IMG/VR virus record: IMGVR_UViG_3300037502_003174
Location: 1 to 57,094 of that record
Strand: one strand, 5' to 3'
DNA: 57,094 nt
From: a virus
Of the stretch, positions 48,713 to 54,966 are shown piece by piece (within the stretch, counting starts at the first letter, position 1; each line of letters opens with the position of its first letter). The position numbers and the translations under genes were made by a program. The notes below the pieces were generated by a model. That model ran no database searches. It had not been told where the DNA came from and saw only the letters and a list, made by a program, of their open reading frames with translations.

Positions 48713-48789
48713 CGGCCCAGCCGGCGGCCCACCCGATCGGCGGCGCGGGTCAGCAGGTAGCCCGCGAAGGATACAATCTCACCGATCAC
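48700..48789 (-). CDS. 29-residue amphipathic micropeptide
   Basis: GTG 48789 has a strong GGGAGGTGGCGG site and overlaps the preceding stop; the TAG at 48700 overlaps the next start. The peptide has a hydrophobic half (VIGEIVSFAGYLL) and an Arg-rich half (RVGRRLGRW), like membrane-active or membrane-anchored micropeptides. Coding is supported by the ribosome site and coupling on both sides. Confidence 0.5.
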   Translation of the reverse strand: MIGEIVSFAGYLLTRAADRVGRRLGRWLA

Positions 48790-49285
48790 CCGCCACCTCC
48801 CGCCAGTCCGGCGCGACCGCCTGTAGCTCATCGAGGGCGGCGTCCACCGCCTCAATGAGGGTGTCGGCGTCGGTATCGTCGTAGTTCTCCGGCAGCCGAT
48901 CGGCTGCATCCGAGACCGCGACCAGGGTGGCCGCGAGGGCGCGGAGCGTCGCGTCGGCCACCCGGCGCTGGCGGCCGAGAAGCTGCCGCTGGAGGGCGCG
49001 GCGGAAAGCGGCCCGCTCTTGCTGCTCGGTAGTCAGTCGCTCCCGCTCCTGCTCCAGTCGGTGCAGTTCGGCCATCTCCTGCCGGGTGCCCCGGGCCGGC
49101 GAGCCGATGCGCCCTCGGAGGTCGCGGACGTCATCCGCGGCCCGGCGGATATCCGCCTCACCCCGAGCCTGGAGAAGCTCCAGATCGTCGAGGATGACGC
49201 GGATCTCCGCATCGGTCAGGCCGGCGATCGAGTCCTCGCCATCCGAGAAATCGGCGAGGATCTGAGCCCAGGTCACTCGGTCCAT
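48779..49285 (-). CDS. Coiled-coil early protein, unknown
   Basis: The 168 residues (ATG 49285) start WAQILADFSDGEDSIAGLTDAEIRVILDDLELLQARGEADIRRAADDVRD and continue as a long charged coiled coil with RLEQERERLTTEQQERAAFRRAL. The acidic C terminus includes NYDDTDADTLIEAVDAALDEL. It overlaps the recombination-type gene by 13 nt. Function unknown. Confidence 0.5.
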   Translation of the reverse strand: MDRVTWAQILADFSDGEDSIAGLTDAEIRVILDDLELLQARGEADIRRAADDVRDLRGRIGSPARGTRQEMAELHRLEQERERLTTEQQERAAFRRALQRQLLGRQRRVADATLRALAATLVAVSDAADRLPENYDDTDADTLIEAVDAALDELQAVAPDWREVAGDR

Positions 49286-50286
49286 GGCGTCTCCTCCCCG
49301 TCGTCGTCGCCGTAGGGCATCGGGACGTCCGGCTCGTTGACGATCTCGCCGGTCGGCTCGGCGGCGATCGTGGGCTGGTTCGCGGGCCGACCGCCGAACA
49401 GGGCGTCGACGAGGCCGAGCTCCTTGGCGGCGATCATCTGCTGAATCGCGGCGTTGTCTCGCGGCGGGACCCACGTCAGCTTCGGCACGACGAACGGCTT
49501 TTCGGCCTTGGCCGGTTCCATGGCGGCGGCGATACCGAGGGCGGCCCGGACGGCCCGGTTGTGCGCCTTGCTCTCGCAGATCGCGGCCCCGAACTTGCGC
49601 GCCTGCTGAATCTGGGCAGGGACGCTGCCTTCTTTGTACTTCCCGGCCCGCTTGGCTGACTCCACCGCGAGCGTGAAGTCGGGGCCGGTGTCGGAGAGGT
49701 CAACCTCGCGGCGGCGGATGACGCGGCGGGTGGAGCCGTCGAGGGCGCGGATCAGGACGCTCGACTCGTACTCCCAGCGGAACGGGGTTTTCCCGTCGTC
49801 GACCCGCTTCGTGTACTCGTCGGAGATGCCGGCGAGCTCGGCGAGGCGGTCAAGCGCCACCTTGGAGGGCGCCAGCTTGCCGCCGTCGACCTTGTACCAG
49901 AGTGCCGAGTCGGAGGTCGGAAGGTCGACCGTCGCCAGGGTGATCGCGTAGCCCTCGGGGATCGGCATCCCGGGCCGGACGCTCCCGAGCAGGTTGAACC
50001 GGTGCTTGCGGACCGACTCGATGGCGTTGTCGATGACGTCCGACGAGGTGATCGGCGCGGTCGGGATCGCGAGCGCGGTCGTGTCGCGCTTCACCAGCGG
50101 CCGGGAGGCGCCGGCCTTGAACTCCTCGATCTTCCGGGCGCCTTCGGCCGTGCCAAGCCACCTGTCGTACTCGAACAGGTCGCGCTCGCTGAGGTTCGCC
50201 AAGCCCACCCCATCGCGGATGTGCATGTGGAACTTGTCGGCGAGATCGCGGCCCCACAACTCGATGTTCTTCGTTTCAATGGCCAT
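49273..50286 (-). CDS. Possible single-strand annealing/recombination protein
   Basis: The 337-residue protein (ATG 50286) has GYAITLATVDLPTSDSALWYKVDGGKLAPSK and DFTLAVESAKRAGKYKEGSVPAQIQQARKFGAAICESKAHNRAVRAALGI then PFVVPKLTWVP. The last two stretches resemble a pattern of phage annealing-type or DNA-repair accessory proteins in which an ESKA-NRA-R-ALGI helix is conserved. It lies with an exonuclease-like gene before it and SbcCD after it. The assignment is tentative. Confidence 0.45.
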   Translation of the reverse strand: MAIETKNIELWGRDLADKFHMHIRDGVGLANLSERDLFEYDRWLGTAEGARKIEEFKAGASRPLVKRDTTALAIPTAPITSSDVIDNAIESVRKHRFNLLGSVRPGMPIPEGYAITLATVDLPTSDSALWYKVDGGKLAPSKVALDRLAELAGISDEYTKRVDDGKTPFRWEYESSVLIRALDGSTRRVIRRREVDLSDTGPDFTLAVESAKRAGKYKEGSVPAQIQQARKFGAAICESKAHNRAVRAALGIAAAMEPAKAEKPFVVPKLTWVPPRDNAAIQQMIAAKELGLVDALFGGRPANQPTIAAEPTGEIVNEPDVPMPYGDDDGEETPWTE

Positions 50287-50288
50287 GG

Positions 50289-50882
50289 TCAGGACTCCTT
50301 GCGGGCGTTGAGGACGCGGAGACGCTGGATCTCCGCCACGATGGCGGCGACCTGGAGCGCCATGGTGGCGGCGGTCCGGTCGGGCGGGAGGATGCCGACG
50401 CCGGTGGCGCCGGCGACGTAGGCGGACGCTGCCTCGATCGAGGGCGTCGACGAGGTGAACGTCCCGGCCGGGACGTTGCGCGCGAGGCTCGAACGGACGT
50501 CCAGGATCCGCGGGAACTGCATCCCAAGATCCCAGGGCGCGCCGCCGAGGAAGTGGACGACGAAATCGGACTGCCACGCCGCAAGCGACGTGATCCCCGC
50601 CTCGGCGATGATCGCCTTCATCGCGGCTGCAACCGCCGGCGCGGCCGGGGCGCCGCGAAGGTCGTCCAGCTTCAAGCCCCCGAAGCGAAGGGCCTCAGGA
50701 AGGTCCTTCCGCTCGGCGACGGTGCGGGTGATCCCGACCACGCTGGACCAGACTTTCGGGCCACCCGGCGCGGGCCAGGCGAGGGCGACGGACACCAAGA
50801 AGTGCGGGACGGCGCTCGGCGCGCCGCAGCCGTCGAAGGGGAGGCCGGTCGTCTTGACGACGACCACGCCAACCCGGCTCAA
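50289..50882 (-). CDS. DnaQ-fold (DEDD exonuclease)-like protein with changed first motif
   Basis: The 197 residues show the order of DEDD 3'-5' exonucleases. There is an opening strand VVVVKTTGLPFDG, a LVSVALAW strand, GITRTVAE, then SLAAWQSDFVVHFL and ILDVRSSLAR. In active enzymes the first block is DxETTG; here it reads VKTTG, so the metal-binding acids are missing. It might be a degenerate, non-catalytic relative or a different fold. TTG 50882 overlaps the stop of a 10-residue leader peptide; GTG 50870 is an alternative. Confidence 0.4.
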   Translation of the reverse strand: MSRVGVVVVKTTGLPFDGCGAPSAVPHFLVSVALAWPAPGGPKVWSSVVGITRTVAERKDLPEALRFGGLKLDDLRGAPAAPAVAAAMKAIIAEAGITSLAAWQSDFVVHFLGGAPWDLGMQFPRILDVRSSLARNVPAGTFTSSTPSIEAASAYVAGATGVGILPPDRTAATMALQVAAIVAEIQRLRVLNARKES

Positions 50883-50911
50883 GGGGCACCCGGAGGGTGA
50901 CGGATGATCAT
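50879..50911 (-). CDS. 10-residue leader peptide coupled to the DnaQ-like gene
   Basis: ATG 50911 has GGAGC upstream; the peptide MIIRHPPGAP ends in TGA at 50879, which overlaps the TTG start of the next gene. A short ORF placed between promoter and a poor non-ATG start may couple or gate its translation. Confidence 0.4.
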   Translation of the reverse strand: MIIRHPPGAP

Positions 50912-50921
50912 GGAAGCTCCG

Positions 50922-50944
50922 GCGCCGGGGGCAATGGCCGGCGC
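50922..50944 (-). promoter_or_regulatory. 5'-terminal leader stem-loop (DnaQ-like gene)
   Basis: On the minus strand GCGCCGG (50944-50938) pairs with CCGGCGC (50928-50922) around a 9-nt loop. The predicted transcript start is about 50945. Confidence 0.55.
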
Positions 50945-50951
50945 TGGTCTG

Positions 50952-50980
50952 AGCTTACCCGATGCGCGCCGAGCGCGCAA
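50952..50980 (-). promoter_or_regulatory. Promoter with dyad operator (family member 7)
   Basis: On the minus strand TTGCGC (50980-50975), 17 bp, TAAGCT (50957-50952). The dyad TGCGCGCTCGGCGCGCA covers 50979-50963. Confidence 0.8.
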
Positions 50981-51049
50981 GTGTCCGCGAGAGGAACGAC
51001 GGTGTCAAGGAAGGTCCGGAACAACCACCGCCGCCCCTCTGGCGAGCGC

Positions 51050-51469
51050 CTACGCGACCCGAACGCCAGCCTCGGAGCGGACCAGCAACCCGGCGGCGAC
51101 AAGGCGGTTGATCGCGGGGTCGGCGACGTCGACCGTCCCGGCGGCGGCGCGCTCGTAGGCGGTGGCGTCGGGCTCGGGGAGGATTTCTTCCACCCGCCCG
51201 CAGAGGAGCAGTTCGGCCGGCGTGCGGAGGACGATGGCGAGCCGATCGACGTCATCGAGCGTCCACCGGTAGTCGCCGCGGACGCGGTGCCGAAGGTTCT
51301 GAGCCGAGATCCACTCGACCTTTTGGGACAGGGCCGAGATCGTGGGGATCCCGGCTCGAACCAGGGCGGCGCGGATGTTGACGCCGAGGCGATCGGTCAG
51401 GCCGCCCATGACCGGCGGAGGCTTCGGGGCGGAGGGGCGGGCGGGCGCCCGGGCTTTGCGGCGGGTCAT
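51050..51469 (-). CDS. XRE/Cro-type helix-turn-helix regulator, candidate operator-binding protein
   Basis: The 139-residue protein (ATG 51469, overlapping the previous stop by 4 nt) has a basic N-terminal tail. An HTH of the lambda-repressor type follows at about residues 22-90: LTDRLGVNIRAALVRAGIPTISALSQKVEWISAQNLRHRVRGDYRWTLDDVDRLAIVLRTPAELLL. It ends with a winged-helix-like TYERAAAGTVDVADPAINRLVAAGLLV. It is in the first early operon, behind promoter 8, and is the only clear DNA-binding regulator in this block. It could bind the TGCGCG-N5-CGCGCA sites and control its own promoter. Confidence 0.65.
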   Translation of the reverse strand: MTRRKARAPARPSAPKPPPVMGGLTDRLGVNIRAALVRAGIPTISALSQKVEWISAQNLRHRVRGDYRWTLDDVDRLAIVLRTPAELLLCGRVEEILPEPDATAYERAAAGTVDVADPAINRLVAAGLLVRSEAGVRVA

Positions 51470-52884
51470 GCGGCACCTGGGGTGAGGGAGATCGAGACGG
51501 AGAATCCGGCGGCGGCGGCGCGCTGGCGGACGAGGGCGAGGAGGACGTCGAGCGGCGGCACGTCTGGGGCGCGCGGGGCGTGGTCGGCGGTCTCCGCCCC
51601 GCGGACCTCCACGCGGCGGCCGCTCTCCAGGGCCTCCCGGATGATGGAGGCGCACCGCTGGGACGCGCCCGGGGCGGCGGTGGTGATCGTCAGGCGATCC
51701 GGGAAAACGCGAACCTCGTCGAGCAACTCGGCGCGCTGCCCGGGGAACTTCGCCCAGCGGTCGTAGCCGTCGGGCCGCTCCACAACGTGCGTCGTCGGGC
51801 CCTGCGTGGGGACCTCGGCGGGCTGCGTGGGGACCTCCGGCGCCTGTGTGGGGACCTCGGAGGGCTGTGCCGAAGCCTCGCCAGCGCCCGTATTGGCCGC
51901 CGTGGGCTCGGGGGTGACCTGCGCGACGTCCGCGACGGGATCCGGGCTCGTGGAGGCTGCCGCGGCCTCCAGCGCGCGGACGCGTCGCGACTGCGCGGCC
52001 TTGCGGAGGTTGGTGATCGCGCTCTGGCGCGCCCGGCCTCCGGTCTCCAACCGGGCGAGCAGGTCGAGATCGTCCGCGGTGAGGCCGCTGTCGAGCCGGC
52101 AGGCGGCGCCCAGGGTCGCGGTGGTGGCGAGCATCGGGGCCAGTCGGGCGAGCGTCTCGTCGTCGACGTCGGGGGCGATCGTGCGGAGCGGGGCCAGGTC
52201 GATCGCGGGCCCGGGGACGAGCGCCTCGACGACCGCCTCGAGGTCTCGTGCGGCGTCGGCGACGGTGGGCGCCACGGCGGCGATCTCCCGGGCGGCGTCG
52301 GTGGCGATCCGCGTGGCGAGCGCCTTCGCCTGCGTCCAGACCGCGATCCGGGCCGGCTCCTCACGGGAGGCGACCGCGACGGCGCGGAGCAGCTCGGCGG
52401 CGGCCGCGGCGCGATCGGCGGGCATCTCGGCGGCGCCCATGGCGTCCTGGAGGCGGCGGATCTCGTCGAGGTGGCGGGACGCCGGGGCGCGCTGATCCGC
52501 CTGCGCAGCCGTCCGGCGCTGGACTTCCTCGCGGAGCATCGCCTCGGCCCACATCGGGAGCGCCAGGCCGGCGGCCTCCTCGATCTCCTCGCTGGTCAGG
52601 TGGCGGAGGATCGCCCCGACGTCAGCGCGGCGCTCGCTGGGCTTTCGACCCTCGGCGAGGGCAGCCGCCCGGAGCTGAGCGTTCCCGTCGAGCCGGGCAT
52701 CGGCCACCTGGGGCGGCGCGGCTTCGATCTCCGCCGTCACCTCCAGCGACGGAGGCGCCTCCAGCGCCCGGCCGCTCTCGGTGATGAGCGAGACCGTCCC
52801 GTTCGGACCGCGCCCGGTGACCTGAGCCCTCACGCCCTTCGCGTTGCGAAACCAGCCCCCGACGGGGACGTCCTCCAGCCGCAT
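51466..52884 (-). CDS. Large early protein with Pro/Gln repeat, unknown
   Basis: The 472-residue product is the first gene after promoter 8 (ATG 52884, GAGGAGG site). The N terminus has VPVGGWFRNAKGVRAQVTGRGPNGTVSLITESGRAL (small beta domain). The middle is Ala-rich helix; residues ~335-365 carry a triple EVPTQ repeat acting as a linker; the C-terminal ~100 residues (WAKFPGQRAELLDEVRVFPDRLTITT) form a further alpha/beta domain. No family was recognised. Confidence 0.55.
   Translation of the reverse strand: MRLEDVPVGGWFRNAKGVRAQVTGRGPNGTVSLITESGRALEAPPSLEVTAEIEAAPPQVADARLDGNAQLRAAALAEGRKPSERRADVGAILRHLTSEEIEEAAGLALPMWAEAMLREEVQRRTAAQADQRAPASRHLDEIRRLQDAMGAAEMPADRAAAAAELLRAVAVASREEPARIAVWTQAKALATRIATDAAREIAAVAPTVADAARDLEAVVEALVPGPAIDLAPLRTIAPDVDDETLARLAPMLATTATLGAACRLDSGLTADDLDLLARLETGGRARQSAITNLRKAAQSRRVRALEAAAASTSPDPVADVAQVTPEPTAANTGAGEASAQPSEVPTQAPEVPTQPAEVPTQGPTTHVVERPDGYDRWAKFPGQRAELLDEVRVFPDRLTITTAAPGASQRCASIIREALESGRRVEVRGAETADHAPRAPDVPPLDVLLALVRQRAAAAGFSVSISLTPGAA
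51802..51864 (-). repeat. Three 21-bp tandem repeats (EVPTQ linker)
   Basis: Units at 51802-51822, 51823-51843 and 51844-51864 differ at a few bases and encode seven-residue units ending in EVPTQ. The frame is kept, so the repeat number could vary between relatives. Confidence 0.85.
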
Positions 52885-52899
52885 TCGGCCTCCTCGCGA

Positions 52900-52928
52900 G
52901 GTCTACCCCGTGCGCGATTCCCGCGCTA
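52900..52928 (-). promoter_or_regulatory. Promoter with dyad operator (family member 8), start of the early block
   Basis: On the minus strand TAGCGC (52928-52923), 17 bp, TAGACC (52905-52900). The dyad AGCGCGGGAATCGCGCA covers 52927-52911. Predicted transcription starts about 10 nt before the ATG at 52884, so the leader is very short. It controls the operon with the HTH regulator. Confidence 0.75.
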
Positions 52929-53178
52929 GCGGCGCTGATCTAACCCTCGATCGCTGGTAAGGGGGGTTGCTTGAGCCTGTGGCGCGCCGACAGGGGAGTA
53001 ATGCGCCTCCGGCGCGGGGGCGGTCCGCCCCCTGTACCCCCAGACCGGGGGTGCTGCGCACCCCCAGGCCCCCGCTTTCTTTTGAGGAAAAGGCTGTAAA
53101 ACGGAGACTGGCGGACAACGACAGCCGGCGAGTCGATCAGCGCCAGCCACTGCTCTACCGCGCGCGCGTGCGAGACTC
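52929..53178. other. Non-coding inter-operon region with stacked GC hairpins (origin or terminator candidate)
   Basis: No credible gene on either strand; open frames here are Pro/Gly/Arg-rich. It holds tight inverted repeats in a row: GGGGGCGG-T-CCGCCCCC near 53016-53032, and GGGGGTGC-TGC-GCACCCCC at 53047-53065. These are followed on the plus strand by CTTTCTTTT. It separates the divergent early promoter (52900) and plus-strand promoter (53179). Confidence 0.5.
53047..53065. terminator. Perfect 8-bp GC hairpin with nearby T-rich tract
   Basis: GGGGGTGC (53047-53054) pairs with GCACCCCC (53058-53065); a CTTTCTTTT run follows 10 nt later on the plus strand. A terminator function is possible, but no plus-strand gene ends just upstream. 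Confidence 0.4.
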
Positions 53179-53206
53179 TTACGCGCGGGCGCGCACGCGT
53201 TACAAT
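53179..53206 (+). promoter_or_regulatory. Strong plus-strand promoter with near-consensus -10
   Basis: TTACGC (53179-53184), 16 bp, TACAAT (53201-53206). The -10 is the closest to TATAAT in the window. The spacer is a run of CGCGCG/GCGCGC without the N5-spaced dyad. A 6-bp stem (GCGCCG 53215-53220 with CGGCGT 53228-53233, one wobble) starts 2 nt from the predicted RNA start. A second hairpin, CGTCTC with GAGACG (53239-53255), follows. Confidence 0.6.
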
Positions 53207-53298
53207 ACATTGAAGCGCCGTGACCATCGGCGTTTACCCGTCTCTTTCGGAGACGCGACAAAAGCTAGCGCGTGATCACGTCACGCTTGGAGGCTGGG

Positions 53299-53742
53299 AT
53301 GCCGTTTGTACGTCGATTCATCGTCTGGACGCTTCGCGCGCTGTCGCGGTGGAGCACCGCCGGTCTTGCCCGCTGGGATCCGGCCGCTTGTCGCCAGCCC
53401 GCGCCGGTCGAGGGCGCCGAGGACGTCCTCCCGCACCTTGTCGCGATGCTTCGCCGCGAGCTCGGGCCGACGCTGGCCGAGGGCGCGATCGGCGACCTGG
53501 AAGCGCGCGCGGCGGTCGGCCTCCGCACCTACGGGCGGTCGCTCCAGACCCGCAACGGCCGCGATCCCCTGATCGACCTGTCCCAGGAGCTCTACGACGC
53601 CAGCGCCTACGCGGTCCAGGTGTTGGTCGAGGACGGCGAGCGGCTGCCCTGGCATGACCAGTCGGCCATTCACCGGCAGGCGGTCCACGGCGCGGCGCTC
53701 GCCCGGCAACTGGTCATGCTGGCCGAGCAGCGGGCGCGCTGA
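53299..53742 (+). CDS. Unknown protein, first gene of the right plus-strand unit
   Basis: ATG 53299 has a GGAGGCTGGG site. The 147 residues start with a basic amphipathic helix (VRRFIVWTLRALSRW). They then form a helical domain with LRTYGRSLQTRNGRDPLIDLSQELYDASAYAVQVLVEDGER. The 'DLxxELxDAxAY' pattern is common in small phage proteins related to nucleotide pyrophosphohydrolase-like helical bundles, but metal-binding residues are not clear. The strong promoter and opposite orientation suggest very early expression. Confidence 0.55.
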   Translation: MPFVRRFIVWTLRALSRWSTAGLARWDPAACRQPAPVEGAEDVLPHLVAMLRRELGPTLAEGAIGDLEARAAVGLRTYGRSLQTRNGRDPLIDLSQELYDASAYAVQVLVEDGERLPWHDQSAIHRQAVHGAALARQLVMLAEQRAR

Positions 53743-53828
53743 CAGCCCGTATTGGCCGACCTCGCGCCGCCGGCGGGTCAGACGTCGGGCGCGGCGCTGC
53801 GGGCGGTTACGGCCCCCAGGGAGGGCCG

Positions 53829-53981
53829 ATGTGGTCGTGCGTGTTCGCCGCCTGCGCCTACGTCTGGTCGATGTGTGCATACCACTACGCGATGCAGTGG
53901 TGGACATACCTCACCGAAACCGAGGACGAGGCCCGGCTCAGGCGGGCGCAGCGCGCGGAGCGGGACGCGCGGGGCTGGTAG
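53829..53981 (+). CDS. Small membrane-anchored protein with charged tail
   Basis: The 50 residues start at ATG 53829 (GGAGGGCCG site). There is one hydrophobic, Cys/Trp/Tyr-rich helix (residues 2-28) followed by a charged amphipathic tail (EDEARLRRAQRAERDARG). It is too short for the usual tracking cutoffs but well formed. An i-spanin or antiholin is possible because the amidase and holin-like genes converge on it 2 nt away. Confidence 0.5.
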   Translation: MWSCVFAACAYVWSMCAYHYAMQWWTYLTETEDEARLRRAQRAERDARGW

Positions 53982-53982
53982 C

Positions 53983-54339
53983 TCAGGCCTCGGTCGGGCC
54001 GCGCCGCCAGCCGATGCCACGGATGTCGCCCTCAATGCGATCCAACTTGTTCCCGTTGTCTTTGTTGGCGTCTGCCGATTCCTTTTGGAGCCTGAGCAGC
54101 TCCTTCAGGTTTGTGTCGATGCTCTCGCCGAGCGTCTCCAGCCGACCGACGAGGCGCCCCACCCAGGCCGCGGCGCCGCCCATGCCCAGCGCGCCGACGG
54201 TCCCGCCAGCGCCAAGCAACGCGACGGGATCCGCGCTCACGCCGGCTTGCGTCGGGCCACCCTGCGCCATGGCGACGGAACACCCTACTAGAACGCCCGC
54301 AGTCGCCGCCAGCATGAGGCCGTAGACAAGCCGGCTCAT
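53983..54339 (-). CDS. Holin or spanin-like lysis protein with lipobox
   Basis: The 118-residue protein follows the amidase gene with a 4-nt overlap. It starts with a signal-like helix ending in a lipobox VLVGCS (Cys 20). It has a second hydrophobic, Gly/Ala-rich segment (about 41-62, PVALLGAGGTVGALGMGGAAAWVG) and a charged coiled-coil tail (ETLGESIDTNLKELLRLQKESADANKDNGNKLDRIE). Two hydrophobic segments plus a charged tail suit a class II holin. The lipobox and coiled coil suit a unimolecular spanin. Confidence 0.55.
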   Translation of the reverse strand: MSRLVYGLMLAATAGVLVGCSVAMAQGGPTQAGVSADPVALLGAGGTVGALGMGGAAAWVGRLVGRLETLGESIDTNLKELLRLQKESADANKDNGNKLDRIEGDIRGIGWRRGPTEA

Positions 54340-54965
54340 GGCGACACCGCCCAGGCCATCGCGCCGGCGACGAGGGCGGCGCCGATGCGCTCCAGGCCCT
54401 CGGCGGTCAGGAGCGGCCGGTGCTCGAGGCGGTCGATGAAGCACGGTTCAAAGCAGATGCCCGACAGGTTGGCGGGTCCGGCGAAGATGCCGTCGATCGT
54501 CGACCACGCGCGGGGCCACGCGGAGCCCTCGGCGGCGGTCGTACCGGTCACGACGCGCCCCCTGGGCTCGCGCAACTCGGGGAGTGCGCCCAGAGCATCG
54601 GCGACGTGTCGGGCGGCGCTCTGGCCGGCCTTGCTCCGAGCGTCCGCGATGACGAGCCCGTAGTTGCCGCCGCCGGCGTTCAGGTGACAGGCGACGTACA
54701 GCCATCGGCGGTCGGGCTGCGCTTTTGCGCACTCGATCGCGGCCTTGTGGCGCCACCCATACTCGCCGCCCTCCAGCCACAGGACCTGCACGCCCCCGGC
54801 CTCGGCCTTGGCGCGGGCCGACATGCCGTAGATCGGCGTGAGCCGGGCCTCAAACTCCTCCGGTTCAATCTTGCCGTCGCCGTCGAGGTCGGCGGAGGCG
54901 CCCAGGTCGCCGGGTCGCGAGGCGCGCCCGGCGTGCTGGATGTCGATGATGAGTCCCAGCTTCAT
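54336..54965 (-). CDS. Endolysin: N-acetylmuramoyl-L-alanine amidase (Amidase_3 type) with EF-hand loop
   Basis: The 209-residue protein has the zinc amidase pattern: IDIQHAG (H11), GGEYGWRHK (E68), VACHLNAGGGNYG (H94) and GICFEPCFIDR (E173). It cuts the peptide side chain from peptidoglycan at lysis. Inserted after the first strand is D26-L-D-G-D-G-K-I-E-P-E-E37, which fits the 12-position EF-hand calcium loop exactly. There is no signal peptide, so release needs the neighbouring holin-like protein. ATG 54965 lies 1 nt after the fibre gene. Confidence 0.85.
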   Translation of the reverse strand: MKLGLIIDIQHAGRASRPGDLGASADLDGDGKIEPEEFEARLTPIYGMSARAKAEAGGVQVLWLEGGEYGWRHKAAIECAKAQPDRRWLYVACHLNAGGGNYGLVIADARSKAGQSAARHVADALGALPELREPRGRVVTGTTAAEGSAWPRAWSTIDGIFAGPANLSGICFEPCFIDRLEHRPLLTAEGLERIGAALVAGAMAWAVSP

Positions 54966-54966
54966 G

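Noticed and set aside
51802-51864. Short tandem repeat as a CRISPR-like array
   Set aside because: Units are directly adjacent, 21 bp, in frame and encode an EVPTQ linker; there are no spacers.
53110-53200. tRNA-like D-arm on the minus strand (GCGGTAGAGCAGTGG)
   Set aside because: No matching acceptor stem and no GTTC-type T-arm could be found downstream; cloverleaf cannot be completed.
52940-53227. 95-residue minus-strand open frame in the control region
   Set aside because: Pro/Gly/Arg-rich, overlaps hairpins and the TACAAT promoter, no ribosome site; treated as non-coding.
53265-53298. Ninth regulon promoter before the plus-strand gene at 53299 (CTAGCGCG near 53269)
   Set aside because: Only one arm of the dyad is present and no -10 follows; the better promoter is at 53179.
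33795-54339. Integrase, excisionase or attachment site
   Set aside because: No tyrosine or serine recombinase motif was seen in any unassigned protein, and no tRNA-like att sequence; temperate life cannot be claimed or excluded.
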